Source: Richelia sp. SL_2_1 (GTDB lineage Bacteria; Cyanobacteriota; Cyanobacteriia; Cyanobacteriales; Nostocaceae). From it: a DNA stretch of 64,000 nucleotides. Below the pieces are notes generated by a model. That model worked only from the letters and a program-made list of their open reading frames with translations. It made no database searches and was not told the DNA's origin. Below are positions 9,865-18,966 of the stretch, in pieces. Location of the stretch: NCBI GenBank assembly GCA_012033205.1, contig JAAUSO010000009.1, forward strand, positions 1 through 64,000. The letters are read 5' to 3'. Numbering within the stretch: the stretch's first letter is position 1; each line of letters begins with the position of its first letter. A program made the position numbers and the translations under genes.

Positions 9865-9899
9865 AAGGGTGTGTTGGCTTTGGCTGACACGCCCTTTTT
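9865..9899 (+). terminator. Rho-independent terminator after pentapeptide gene D
   Basis: The stem aagggtgtgttggc pairs with gctgacacgccctt (three G-U wobbles) around a short loop and is followed by a T-run. It is the best terminator in this part of the window and probably ends transcription of the pentapeptide array. Confidence 0.7.
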
Positions 9900-9927
9900 A
9901 GGTTAAGGGTTAGAGGATGTTTAACAA

Positions 9928-10110
9928 ATATCCGGCGGTTAAAACCGCGACTACACAAGCAAAGTCCACCTGCGTGGACTTGACAACCCGCGACGGCGGG
10001 TTTTGTTTTTGTAGCTGCGGTTTTAACCGCCAGATAAACTAATCAATTTAGAACCCGCGACGGCGGGTTTTGTTTGTGTAGCTGCGGTTTCAACCGCCAG
10101 ATAAACTTAG
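9928..10110. repeat. Palindromic unit cluster, second copy
   Basis: Units cggcggttaaaaccg, tccacctgcgtgga, two copies of acccgcgacggcgggt and two copies of gtagctgcggttt(t/c)aaccgcc follow in series. They match the cluster at 180-330, so the pentapeptide array lies between two clusters of the same family. Apart from this, 9797-10253 holds only the heptamers and terminator listed separately. Confidence 0.6.
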
Positions 10111-10253
10111 GATATTGTCACAAATGGTTGATAGTGCGTGACGCTACAAACTTTATAGAACCGTTCAAATTAATTCAATGCGTCACACACCCTACAATAA
10201 AAAAGTGCCAGTTGCGTAAGTTCTAATAGAAACCCGACCTCTAACCTATTATC

Positions 10254-12594
10254 ATGCCAGAATTCATCGGACAACTTCCCAAAAACGAACCAGCTTGGAA
10301 TGCAATATCTTCTGTACAAAGCTGCCAACGCTATACACAAGGAATACATTTTGATTGCGGCAATAATTCCCGTTTAACTTTAACCGTCCTTTCTCCCAAC
10401 TTAATTAGAGTTCGTTTTTCCCCCGTAGGGGAGTTGACATCAAGACGTTCTTGGGCTGTCAATTTACCTGATGCAGAATGGAATATTGTAGATTTTAATA
10501 TCCAAGAAACTGATGAATTAATAACTGTTGAAACTGAAAAAATTAAAGTTTGTGTGCAGCGTCATCCTTGTCGGATAATGTGTTTTGATAAATCTGGTAA
10601 TCCCTTTGCTCATGATACAGATTTAGGAATTGGTTGGCGTGAAAATCAAATTATTAATTGGAAACAAATTACTATAGAAGAAAGATTTTACGGTTTTGGT
10701 GAACGTTCGGGATTGTTAAATCAACGGGGTAAGTGTTTAACTAATTGGACGACGGATGAGTTTGGACTACACAATGTTAACGGATGAGATGTACCAAGCA
10801 ATTCCGTTTTTATCTCTTTGCGTCCAAATGTCGGTTATGGTTGTTTTTCAATACTACTTTTTGGAGTCAGTTTGATGTCGGTGCTGATCAATTAAATACT
10901 TTAGAATTAAAAACTAAAGACAGCGAACTAGATTACTATATTATTTACGGTCCGGAACCTGGGACAATTATCAATACCTACACCCAGCTTACGGGAAGAA
11001 TGCCGTTACCACCCCGTTGGGCTTTGGGTTATCATCAATGTCGTTGGAGTTATGATTCGGAAACTGAAGTAAGGGAATTAGTTAAGCAATTACGCAACCG
11101 TCGTATTCCCTGTGATGTGGTTCACTTAGATATCGATTATATGCAGGGTTTCCGCGTATTTACTTGGAATAAACAAAGGTTTCCCAATCCTCAGAAGTTG
11201 ATCGAAGATTTAAAGCAACAGGGAATTAAAGTTGTGACAATCATCGACCCCGGTGTAAATTCGATCCAGAGGCAGATTATCAAGTCTGCGATGAAGGTTT
11301 AGAAAATGATTATTTCATCCGTAGGGCAGATGGTCAAGTGTTCCACGGTTATGTATGGCCCGATAGAGCGGTTTTCCCGGATTTTATGCGTGGGAAAGTG
11401 CGGGAATGGTGGGGAAATTTACAGCACCATCTTACGGATGTGGGTGTAGCTGGTATTTGGAATGATATGAATGAACCAGCTTTGAATGACCGACCTTTTG
11501 GAGATTTAGAAGGTGATAAAATTACTTTTCCCATGGATGCACCTGCGGGGGATGGGGAAGATAAAACGACTTGGAAGGAAACCCATAATTTATATGGCAT
11601 GAATATGGCTCGTGCTTGTTACGAAGGGTTACAGAAATTGCGATCGCAACGTTCTTTTGTGTTGACTCGTTCGGGTTTTGCAGGAGTACAGCGTTATTCG
11701 GCGGTGTGGACGGGGGATAATCATTCTAAGTGGGAATATCTGGAAATGTCTTTACCGATGTTGTGTAATTTGGGATTATCCGGTGTGGCTTTTGTGGGTG
11801 CAGATATCGGTGGATTTGCGGGAGATGCATCCCCAGAATTATTCGCTCGCTGGATGCAAATGGGAATGTTATATCCCTTGATGCGCGGTCATTCGATGAT
11901 TGAAACTAAGCGTCATGAACCTTGGGAATTTGGTCGGGAAGTAGAAGATATTTGTCGCAAATATATCGAATTACGCTATCAATTGTTGGCTTATTTCTAC
12001 ACTTTATTTTGGCAAGCAGCGAATAAAGGGGAACCAATTTTACGTCCTTTACTTTACCATTATCCTAATGATTCTCAAACCTATGAATTATATGACCAAG
12101 TATTAATTGGTTCGGACTTAATGGCTGCACCAATTTATCGACCGGGGGTAGAAAATCGTATGGTATATTTACCAGAGGGTATTTGGTATGATTGGTGGAG
12201 TAGAGAACTATTACAAGGTTCACAACACATCCTTGTCGATGCACCTTTAGAAAAAATGCCTTTATTTATTTGTGCTGGTGCAATTATTCCTTTAATTTCA
12301 GTCATGCAATATGCGGAAGAATTACCTATAAGTGAACTGCGGTTATTAGTTGCACCAGGTACAGGAAAATTTACGCTTTATGAGGATGATGGGAATACCT
12401 TTGCATATTGTGATGGAATGAGTTCTACTACACAATATCGGGTTGATTTAGAAGGAAATCAGGTAGTAGTTAAAGTTGGAGAAAGAAAAGGAAAATGGAT
12501 TCCCAACGAACGTAAAATAATTGTGGAAGTTATAGGTTTTGGAGAACAAGAATTTACAGATGATGGTAGTGAAAGAAGTTTAGTTTATCAATAA
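10254..12594 (+). CDS. GH31 alpha-glucosidase, several frameshifts
   Basis: Three open frames (10254-10787, 10784-11302, 11338-12594) are consecutive parts of one GH31 alpha-glucosidase, which removes glucose from alpha-glucan ends. The N-terminal beta-sandwich is intact. After HNV near 10776 two bases appear lost, then single Ts near 10807 and 10850, then a single A near 11258. Restoring these gives about 781 residues, a normal length, and recovers QAIPFFISLRPNVGYG and IDPGVKFDPEADY. The catalytic nucleophile lies in GIWNDMNEP and the acid/base in WTGDN, both in the last fragment. It faces the trehalose genes convergently and may supply or trim maltodextrin ends. The dense lesions could mean real decay here, although all fall in short homopolymers. 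Confidence 0.85.
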
Positions 12595-12710
12595 AAATTT
12601 ATCAATAATTTGTAGGTTGGGTTAGATACAAAAGCTACTCCTATCCTAATATCAAATTACCGTTGTGTGTTTACTTCTTTCCTCTAACTAGAAAAGTTAC
12701 TCGTGGGGTA

Positions 12711-12774
12711 AGAAGTCGGGTTTTTATGAGTATTTTCTGTTGTTACGGATATTTGTCGTAAAAACCCGACTTCT
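12711..12774 (+). repeat. 64-nt palindromic element
   Basis: The arms agaagtcgggttttta and taaaaacccgacttct are perfect complements and enclose a core with gttacggatatttgtc. It lies 117 bases after the GH31 gene. See the other copies at 26390, 30004, 50194 and 50628. Confidence 0.8.
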
Positions 12775-12814
12775 GTGATTCCCTATTCCCTGTTCCCTAT
12801 TCCCTTGATATCAC

Positions 12815-13450
12815 CTAATTTCCTTTACCAGTAACTAATGGTTCATCAGTACTACTTTCAATAATTCTGATCCGATTTTGTAATTGTTCTACAGTTCGCA
12901 AATTAGAACGCTCTAAAGAATAACCAAGCCAAACAACACTACCACCAAAAACGATCATTGAACCAATTAAAAGACTTACTAACGTTTTGACTTGCGATCG
13001 CAAATATTTTACTTCACGATTATGGTTTTCTAATTGTACGATAGAATCAGTTTTCAAGTGTTTAGATTCGGGAACTAATCCAGCTTCTACTTCTGCGGCT
13101 TGTTTAACAGTGGTAGCAGGTTTAAAAGCAACTTGTTTACGAAGCCAATTAACAATTAATTTCGGGCAATTTTTTGTATACCAACGCCATGCAATCATTT
13201 TAAATGCTGGTTTGGATAATCTGGCAATTAATTTTAAACTTCCTTTAAGGGTACGAGAACGAAATTTTTGATCTATTAAATTAATTGAACCGATATCATA
13301 AAGACAATCTATAATAAGTTTGATTGAAGCTTCTTCTCTATAGGTTAAATTTTCCAATAAAAGAAGAACGTCATGCATTTTTTCTTCTTCTTTCTGCTTC
13401 TGTGTTGATACCGTTGTTAAGTCATCCGGTACTTGTATTTGGTTATGCAT
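12815..13450 (-). CDS. Conserved-looking membrane-anchored protein of unknown function
   Basis: I do not recognise a family for this 211-residue protein. The N-terminal 30 residues are charged, followed by a helical region with a basic stretch (SRTLKGSLKLIARLSKPAF). One clear transmembrane segment (LVSLLIGSMIVFGGSVVWLGY) lies near residues 160-180, followed by a short helical tail that could form a coiled coil. It is transcribed in the same direction as treY but separated from it by over 500 bases of repeats, so co-transcription is unlikely. It was accepted as a gene because codon use and amino-acid composition look normal and the frame is long and unshadowed. Confidence 0.7.
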   Translation of the reverse strand: MHNQIQVPDDLTTVSTQKQKEEEKMHDVLLLLENLTYREEASIKLIIDCLYDIGSINLIDQKFRSRTLKGSLKLIARLSKPAFKMIAWRWYTKNCPKLIVNWLRKQVAFKPATTVKQAAEVEAGLVPESKHLKTDSIVQLENHNREVKYLRSQVKTLVSLLIGSMIVFGGSVVWLGYSLERSNLRTVEQLQNRIRIIESSTDEPLVTGKGN

Positions 13451-13973
13451 ATTGTTTTTAGTTGGTAGCAGATAACCTTCTTTAGCAGTAGTAAGACAAT
13501 TTTTTCACAGACAAAGGGGGTAAGCAAGTTCAGTTTTGATAAATTAGCGATTTTTATGATAATTTTGCTTATGTTTATAAGCTTCAATAAGTAAGTGGAT
13601 CAAATTAAATATAAAACCTCACCCTGCCGTACTGCTCCCTCTCCTTACTAAGGAGAGGGATTGAGGGTGAGGTCTTATCTTATATGTAATTACGCCTACC
13701 TATTTCCCAAAAATTTATCCGTGAACATAAAGTAATCTTACAAGTAATTTTACAAGGGATAAATCCAAAATCTTTATAACCTCTAGAATGATTTACTTGT
13801 ATCTTTCGGATAGATTTTTATGATCTATCAACTTTAAAAATACAAGGTTAAAGGTTAGAGGTTAGAGGTTAAAGGTTAGAGGTTATAGGTTAAAGGTTAG
13901 AGGTTATAGGTTATGGGTTATAGATTGGTAATAAACAACTGTCAACTGTCAACTATCAACTGTCAACTGTCAA
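13451..13973. other. Repeat-rich intergenic region
   Basis: No gene is seen here. The region contains an inverted repeat at 13616-13673 and two heptamer arrays at 13845-13976. Confidence 0.6.
13616..13673. repeat. Inverted repeat (acctcaccct ... agggtgaggt)
   Basis: The outer arms acctcaccct/agggtgaggt enclose an inner stem ccctctcctta/taaggagaggg. A homologous element lies at 29856-29913, and the first bases of another appear at the right edge of the window (about 63988-64000). It looks like a small non-autonomous element. Confidence 0.65.
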
Positions 13974-13976
13974 CTA
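13845..13976. repeat. Two heptamer arrays downstream of treY
   Basis: Bases 13845-13925 are GGTTAGA/GGTTAAA/GGTTATA heptamers on the plus strand. Bases 13936-13976 are CAACTGT heptamers, which read GTTGACA on the treY strand. The TAG stop codon of treY lies inside the second array. Confidence 0.85.
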
Positions 13977-16778
13977 ACTCTTTTCTTTATTCACCAATAA
14001 AGCGACGGGGAAATGTTGTAAAATATCACGTACCCAAAGTGCATCTTCACCTTCGACTTGTTGTGCTGTAAATACATCTTGCCAGATAGAAGTTGAATCA
14101 CTAGGAGGAACAATCCGAGTTTCTTGCCAAACTTGTTCTGACAAGGGATATTCACCCATTTTGACTAAAGAAGTTAAGAAACGAGGTGCAATTACAATGA
14201 TTTTTTGCTTTCCTAATTCTCTGGTGAATCCGACAACGTGACTCTTTAAACTTCCAACTACTGTTAGTTTTTCGTAAGTACCACGTTGAAATAAGTCTAA
14301 GTACTTCCGACGTGCTTGTAATGTTTTGTAAGTTAAAAAAAGCTTGATTTTCCCATCTTCGGGAGTTTCCATTAATTGGGCAATATAATCGGGTAAATGT
14401 GCTTCGCTTTGAGATTGAATTTCTTCTAGATACTTTTCTCGTTTCTTAAAGTTTACCGGACGACGGTTGTCTGGGTCTACTAAACTCAAATCCCAAAGTT
14501 CAGTTCCTTGATAAATATCAGGAAGCCCAGGTGAAGTCAGTCTGAGTAATACTTGAGAAAGAGAATTTAAGATTCCGTAATGCTGAATTTTCTCTTGGAA
14601 AGGACGAAAAGCTTGTAAAAATTGATTATCTTCACCATCCTTCAAAACTCTTTCGGCAAAATTGGTAAAACCATCTTCGTAGTCAGCGTCATTTTTAAGC
14701 CATGCAGTGTGAACTTTTGCTTCTCGAATTGCTTTGATGATATATTTCTTTATCCGCTCGACAAAAGCCGGATACTCTTCTTGACTAAAAGGAAAAGCAC
14801 CGAGCAGGGTTTGATAGAACAAATATTCATCGTTAAAAGTGGGTATATCTCGCCCCCCGACATAATCTTTTGATGGTGCATTAATTTCGCGCCATTGTTG
14901 CAGATTTTGCTCCCATTCGTCGGGAATTTCTGATAACACATTGATTCTGGCTCTCACATCTTCGCCGCGTTTAGTATCGTGGGTAGATGTGGTATTCATT
15001 GTATGGGGCCAATTTGCAACCTGCTTAGAGTTGTAATGATGAAATTCTTCCAAAGATACCCCAAATTGAGTAGGGTGAGAACCAACTTCATTAAGTGAAA
15101 TTAACCTGTTGTATACATAAAGTACAGTATCTTCCACACCTTTCGCCATCAACGGTCCGGTAAACTGTTGTAGACGCATCAAAAAACGCAACCATTCTTC
15201 CCTATCTTCTTCGGTAAGATGCTCGTCATACTCTAATAGCAGGAATTTTTCAATAAAACTGAGTTCGTTAAAAAAGTTAGGAATATTCTTTTTAGCTTGA
15301 GTCATTACTTGCTCAATATATTCCTTATCAGCAGAACTTGCTCCCCCACTATTAATATATGTGCGATAAATCGGAAATACTGCCAAAATTTCCACCAATG
15401 CTGCTTTTAAACCGTACATGGTAAAATCGCTAGCATAACGGTATCTACCAGATATTTTCTTAAAAAGATGAGCTAAATTATCAATATCTCCGGCTAAATG
15501 TTTCTCAATAATTAATCTTTTATTCTGATCGATTAACTCTTCACAAGAAGCAGCTTTACCAATAAAACGATGGTAAATATCGTCAAATTTTTGTTCGTTT
15601 AATTGAGCGCAAAAAATACCGTTAACTTGGTTGAGAAAATCGTATCCTGTAGTTCCTTGAATCGACCAAGTTACTGGTAATTCTTCTTGAGGTTCGAGAA
15701 TTTTTTCAACAATTAAATAAACATCTGGTACTTTTTCACGTAATCTATCTATATATTGTGCAGGGTCATACAAACCATCAATATGGTCTATTCTTAATCC
15801 ATCAAATTTACCTTCTTCAACTAATTGTAAAATCAATGAATGAGTAGTCTCAAAAACTTCTTGATCTTCAATTCGTAGCGATATCAAATCATTAACAGTA
15901 AAAAAGCGTCTGTAATTGAGTTCTTCATTGCCGACTTTCCAGTAAGCAAGCCGGAAAAATTGTTCTGTCAATAAATGTTCTAATAAATCAAAACTCTCTG
16001 TTTTACCTACTTCTCCATTAAAGATACTAATATTTTCCTCAATATGTTTTTTTACTTCTTCGGAATCATTCCAAAGTTCCCATAACATCCGTTTCACAAA
16101 GTCGATTTGAATCTCTCGTTCTCTTCCTTCTTCGCCGGATGGGATATGCTTCAAAGTATAAAGAACACCCAAAAATTTAATAAAAGCAGGATTATCTCTA
16201 CCAAGTTTTTCCTGTAAACGTGTTAAATCATAAGTCAGAACTTGGTTATAAGATTCTATACGAATCGGAAATTTATGAGAATAATAGTTAATAGTTAAAC
16301 CCTTTTCTTCGTACTGAATTTGTAATTCACCACTTTCGAGACAATCACCACAAAACTTCCCTAAAAACGGCGCTAATACTTTACCATTGTTTTCCGTATA
16401 ATGATGATTCCAATCAATATCAAAAAAATCTCTATATCTAGAATCTATCCCATTTTCCAAAACATCCATCAGCATTTCATTTTGACTATCAAAAGCCATA
16501 TGATTAGGTACAATATCCTGAACCCAGCCGATATTTAAAGAGTCAAGCTGTTCGACTAATTCTTCAAATTTTTCTACACCTCCTAATTCTGGGTCAATTT
16601 CACGAGGATTAACTGTATCATAACCGTGAGTACTACCTTTTCTGGAAGTCAGAATTGGAGAAGCATATAAATGAGAAATACCCAACTTTTCCAGGTAACA
16701 AGCAATAGATGAAGCTGCAATAAAACCAAAGTTAGGAGTAAATTGAATTCGATATGTTGCTAAAGGTATTTGCATCAT
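13974..16778 (-). CDS. treY: Malto-oligosyltrehalose synthase
   Basis: This 934-residue GH13 enzyme converts the reducing-end maltose of a maltodextrin into an alpha,alpha-1,1-linked trehalosyl unit. The opening motif ATYRIQF and HLYASPI are typical of TreY. GH13 region I is DIVPNH (residues 88-93). The nucleophile is Asp331 in GLRIDHIDG, the acid/base is Glu358 in IVEKIL, and the last catalytic Asp is in NTTSTHDTKRGED. Length is normal for the family at over 900 residues. treZ, which releases the trehalose, lies upstream on the same strand, separated by 177 bases of heptamer repeats. Its start has two adjacent ATG codons, and an AAAATCT array precedes them. Confidence 0.97.
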   Translation of the reverse strand: MMQIPLATYRIQFTPNFGFIAASSIACYLEKLGISHLYASPILTSRKGSTHGYDTVNPREIDPELGGVEKFEELVEQLDSLNIGWVQDIVPNHMAFDSQNEMLMDVLENGIDSRYRDFFDIDWNHHYTENNGKVLAPFLGKFCGDCLESGELQIQYEEKGLTINYYSHKFPIRIESYNQVLTYDLTRLQEKLGRDNPAFIKFLGVLYTLKHIPSGEEGREREIQIDFVKRMLWELWNDSEEVKKHIEENISIFNGEVGKTESFDLLEHLLTEQFFRLAYWKVGNEELNYRRFFTVNDLISLRIEDQEVFETTHSLILQLVEEGKFDGLRIDHIDGLYDPAQYIDRLREKVPDVYLIVEKILEPQEELPVTWSIQGTTGYDFLNQVNGIFCAQLNEQKFDDIYHRFIGKAASCEELIDQNKRLIIEKHLAGDIDNLAHLFKKISGRYRYASDFTMYGLKAALVEILAVFPIYRTYINSGGASSADKEYIEQVMTQAKKNIPNFFNELSFIEKFLLLEYDEHLTEEDREEWLRFLMRLQQFTGPLMAKGVEDTVLYVYNRLISLNEVGSHPTQFGVSLEEFHHYNSKQVANWPHTMNTTSTHDTKRGEDVRARINVLSEIPDEWEQNLQQWREINAPSKDYVGGRDIPTFNDEYLFYQTLLGAFPFSQEEYPAFVERIKKYIIKAIREAKVHTAWLKNDADYEDGFTNFAERVLKDGEDNQFLQAFRPFQEKIQHYGILNSLSQVLLRLTSPGLPDIYQGTELWDLSLVDPDNRRPVNFKKREKYLEEIQSQSEAHLPDYIAQLMETPEDGKIKLFLTYKTLQARRKYLDLFQRGTYEKLTVVGSLKSHVVGFTRELGKQKIIVIAPRFLTSLVKMGEYPLSEQVWQETRIVPPSDSTSIWQDVFTAQQVEGEDALWVRDILQHFPVALLVNKEKS

Positions 16779-16782
16779 GATA

Positions 16783-16957
16783 ATTTTGGATTTTAGATTT
16801 TAGATTTTGGATTAAAATTTATCAGTTAGGACTTAGTTGACCTGGGACAGTTAACAGTTAATAGTTGACCTTCGACCTTTAACCTTTAACCTTTAACCTT
16901 TGACCTTTGACCTTTGACCTTTGACCTTTGACCTTTGACCTTTGACCTTTGACCTTT
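16783..16957. repeat. Heptamer arrays between treZ and treY
   Basis: Bases 16783-16817 are ATTTTAG/ATTTTGG heptamers, reading AAAATCT toward the treY start. Bases about 16867-16957 are CCTTTGA heptamers, reading GGTCAAA from the treZ stop codon. Both are therefore in gene-sense orientation. Confidence 0.85.
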
Positions 16958-18785
16958 AATTACTGTAAACCACAACGCTATAAGGATTAATAATTAATAT
17001 TGAGTTGCTATTCTCTTCGATTTTCTCTGGTAATTTTGACCCGATACCTCCCCAAGTTTCTTCACTCGAATCAAGTATTTTTTCCCAAATTCCACTCTTG
17101 TTATTTTCTGCAATTTTAACAGCTTCCGAACCAAAGTTAAGCCAGCACAGAATTCTACTGTCTTCATGGTGTCTGTGGATGCGGAGAACTTTTTCTGGTT
17201 TAAGTACCGTTACTTCTAATTGATTCCAATCTAAGTTCCTAAGTGCAGGAATGTCTCTTCGCATTTGCAATAGTTTTTGATGAAATAACCATAGTATCCG
17301 GTGTTCACCACTAGTACGCTTATCCCAATTTAATCGTGATTTTTTAAATGTTTCTTCTGATTGGGGATCTGGTGCTTCTTTTCCCCCAATTTCATGGAAT
17401 GCTGCAAATTCCGCTTTTCTACCCTTTCTCACTGCTTCAATTAAATCGCGATCGCTATGACTAACAAAATACAAAAATGGTGCTGTTTCTCCATATTCTT
17501 CACCCATAAACAACATGGGAACGTATGGTGAAAGTAAAAGCGCTGCTGCTGTCAATTTCAAACCTTCAAAGGATATCAACTCAGGAAGTCTATCCCCTAA
17601 CATTCTATTCCCAATCTGGTCGTGGTTTTGAGCGCAAACAATAAACTGACTCGGAACACAATCGCTGGGTTCTTCTCCATGATATCTATGACGGTGTTTG
17701 GAGTAATCCCAAGTATAAACAAAGCCTTGATGATAAGCTTTTGCTAACTGTTCTAAATCGCCAAAATCCTCGTAATAACCGTTATTTTCACCCGTTACTA
17801 CCGTATGTAAAGCATGGTGAAAATCATCACTCCACTGAGCATCAATACCGTATCCACCAACCGCTTTTGAACGAATAATCCGGGGATCATTGAGGTCGCT
17901 TTCGGCAATTAAATACAGTTGACAACCCTTTTTTTCTTCTAACTCAGTTACAGCTTCCGCCATTTCTGCTAAAATATGCTTCGCACCAAAGTCGTAAATA
18001 GCATGGACGGCATCTAAGCGCAATCCATCTAAATGGTAATTTTCCAACCAATATAAAACATTTTGTACAAAGTAATGCCGTACCCCATCGCTGTAGGCAT
18101 CATCAAAATTAACTGCACTACCCCAGGGAGTTCTGTATTTCTCAGTGAAGTATGTTCCGTAACCCCAAAGATAATTACCTTCCGGTCCGAGATGGTTGTA
18201 AACTACATCCAAAATGACTGCTATATTAATATCATGGCAAGCATCAACTAGTTTCTTTAAACCATCAACACCACCATAGGAATTTTGTACGGCGTATGGA
18301 AAAACACCATCATAACCCCAATTACGACTTCCTGGAAACTGAGCCACAGGCATAATTTCAATGGTATTTACTCCCAATTCCCGTAACTCCGATAACCGAG
18401 GAATCATCGATGCAAAAGTCCCTTCTTCAGTAAAAGTCCCTACGTGCAGTTCGTAGATCACCATCTGTTCCAAAGGAATTCCCTGCCACTTCCCATCATT
18501 CCACTTAAAGCTGTTATGGTCAACAACGGACGAAGCACCGTGAACACCTTGCGGTAAATAGTTCGCAGCAGGATCGGCTCTATCTGTTTCACCATCAATT
18601 TGATAATAATATAGAGTACCGGGTTTGATATCTGCAATCGAACCGTGCCAATAACCCCATTCATCTTTTTCCAGAGGTACAATTTTATCTTCGGGTTCAA
18701 CTAAATGAACTGCAACCTCTCCTACTAGAGGTGCCCATAAAGTAAAGTTGCAACTATTATTTGAATATTGAGAACCGATATACAT
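16956..18785 (-). CDS. treZ: Malto-oligosyltrehalose trehalohydrolase
   Basis: This 609-residue GH13 enzyme hydrolyses the bond next to the trehalosyl unit made by TreY and releases free trehalose. Residues 1 to about 95 form the N-terminal carbohydrate-binding sandwich. Region I is ILDVVYNHLG (191-200), the nucleophile is Asp258 in GLRLDAV, the acid/base is Glu295 in LIAESD, and the third acid is in CAQNHDQ (about 384-390). Length and motif order are normal. It sits between glgX and treY, all on the minus strand, as expected for a trehalose-producing cluster. The TAA stop is immediately followed by GGTCAAA heptamers. Confidence 0.97.
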   Translation of the reverse strand: MYIGSQYSNNSCNFTLWAPLVGEVAVHLVEPEDKIVPLEKDEWGYWHGSIADIKPGTLYYYQIDGETDRADPAANYLPQGVHGASSVVDHNSFKWNDGKWQGIPLEQMVIYELHVGTFTEEGTFASMIPRLSELRELGVNTIEIMPVAQFPGSRNWGYDGVFPYAVQNSYGGVDGLKKLVDACHDINIAVILDVVYNHLGPEGNYLWGYGTYFTEKYRTPWGSAVNFDDAYSDGVRHYFVQNVLYWLENYHLDGLRLDAVHAIYDFGAKHILAEMAEAVTELEEKKGCQLYLIAESDLNDPRIIRSKAVGGYGIDAQWSDDFHHALHTVVTGENNGYYEDFGDLEQLAKAYHQGFVYTWDYSKHRHRYHGEEPSDCVPSQFIVCAQNHDQIGNRMLGDRLPELISFEGLKLTAAALLLSPYVPMLFMGEEYGETAPFLYFVSHSDRDLIEAVRKGRKAEFAAFHEIGGKEAPDPQSEETFKKSRLNWDKRTSGEHRILWLFHQKLLQMRRDIPALRNLDWNQLEVTVLKPEKVLRIHRHHEDSRILCWLNFGSEAVKIAENNKSGIWEKILDSSEETWGGIGSKLPEKIEENSNSILIINPYSVVVYSN

Positions 18786-18795
18786 AACTGGTTTT

Positions 18796-18962
18796 TAATT
18801 GTTAGTGGTTAGTTGATAGTTGATAGTTGATAGTTGATAGTGGTTAGTTGATAGTTGTTAGTGGTTAGTTGTTAGTTGATAGTTGTTAGTGGTTAGTTGA
18901 TAGTTGTTAGTTGATAGTTGTTAAAGACCTTAGACCTTAGACCTTTAACCTTTGACCTTTAT
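18796..18962. repeat. Heptamer arrays between glgX and treZ
   Basis: Units of GATAGTT/GTTAGTT/GTTAGTG fill about 18799-18921. A few CTTAGAC and CTTTGAC units follow and end near the glgX stop codon. The whole spacer between the two genes is repeat DNA. Confidence 0.85.
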
Positions 18963-18966
18963 TAAC

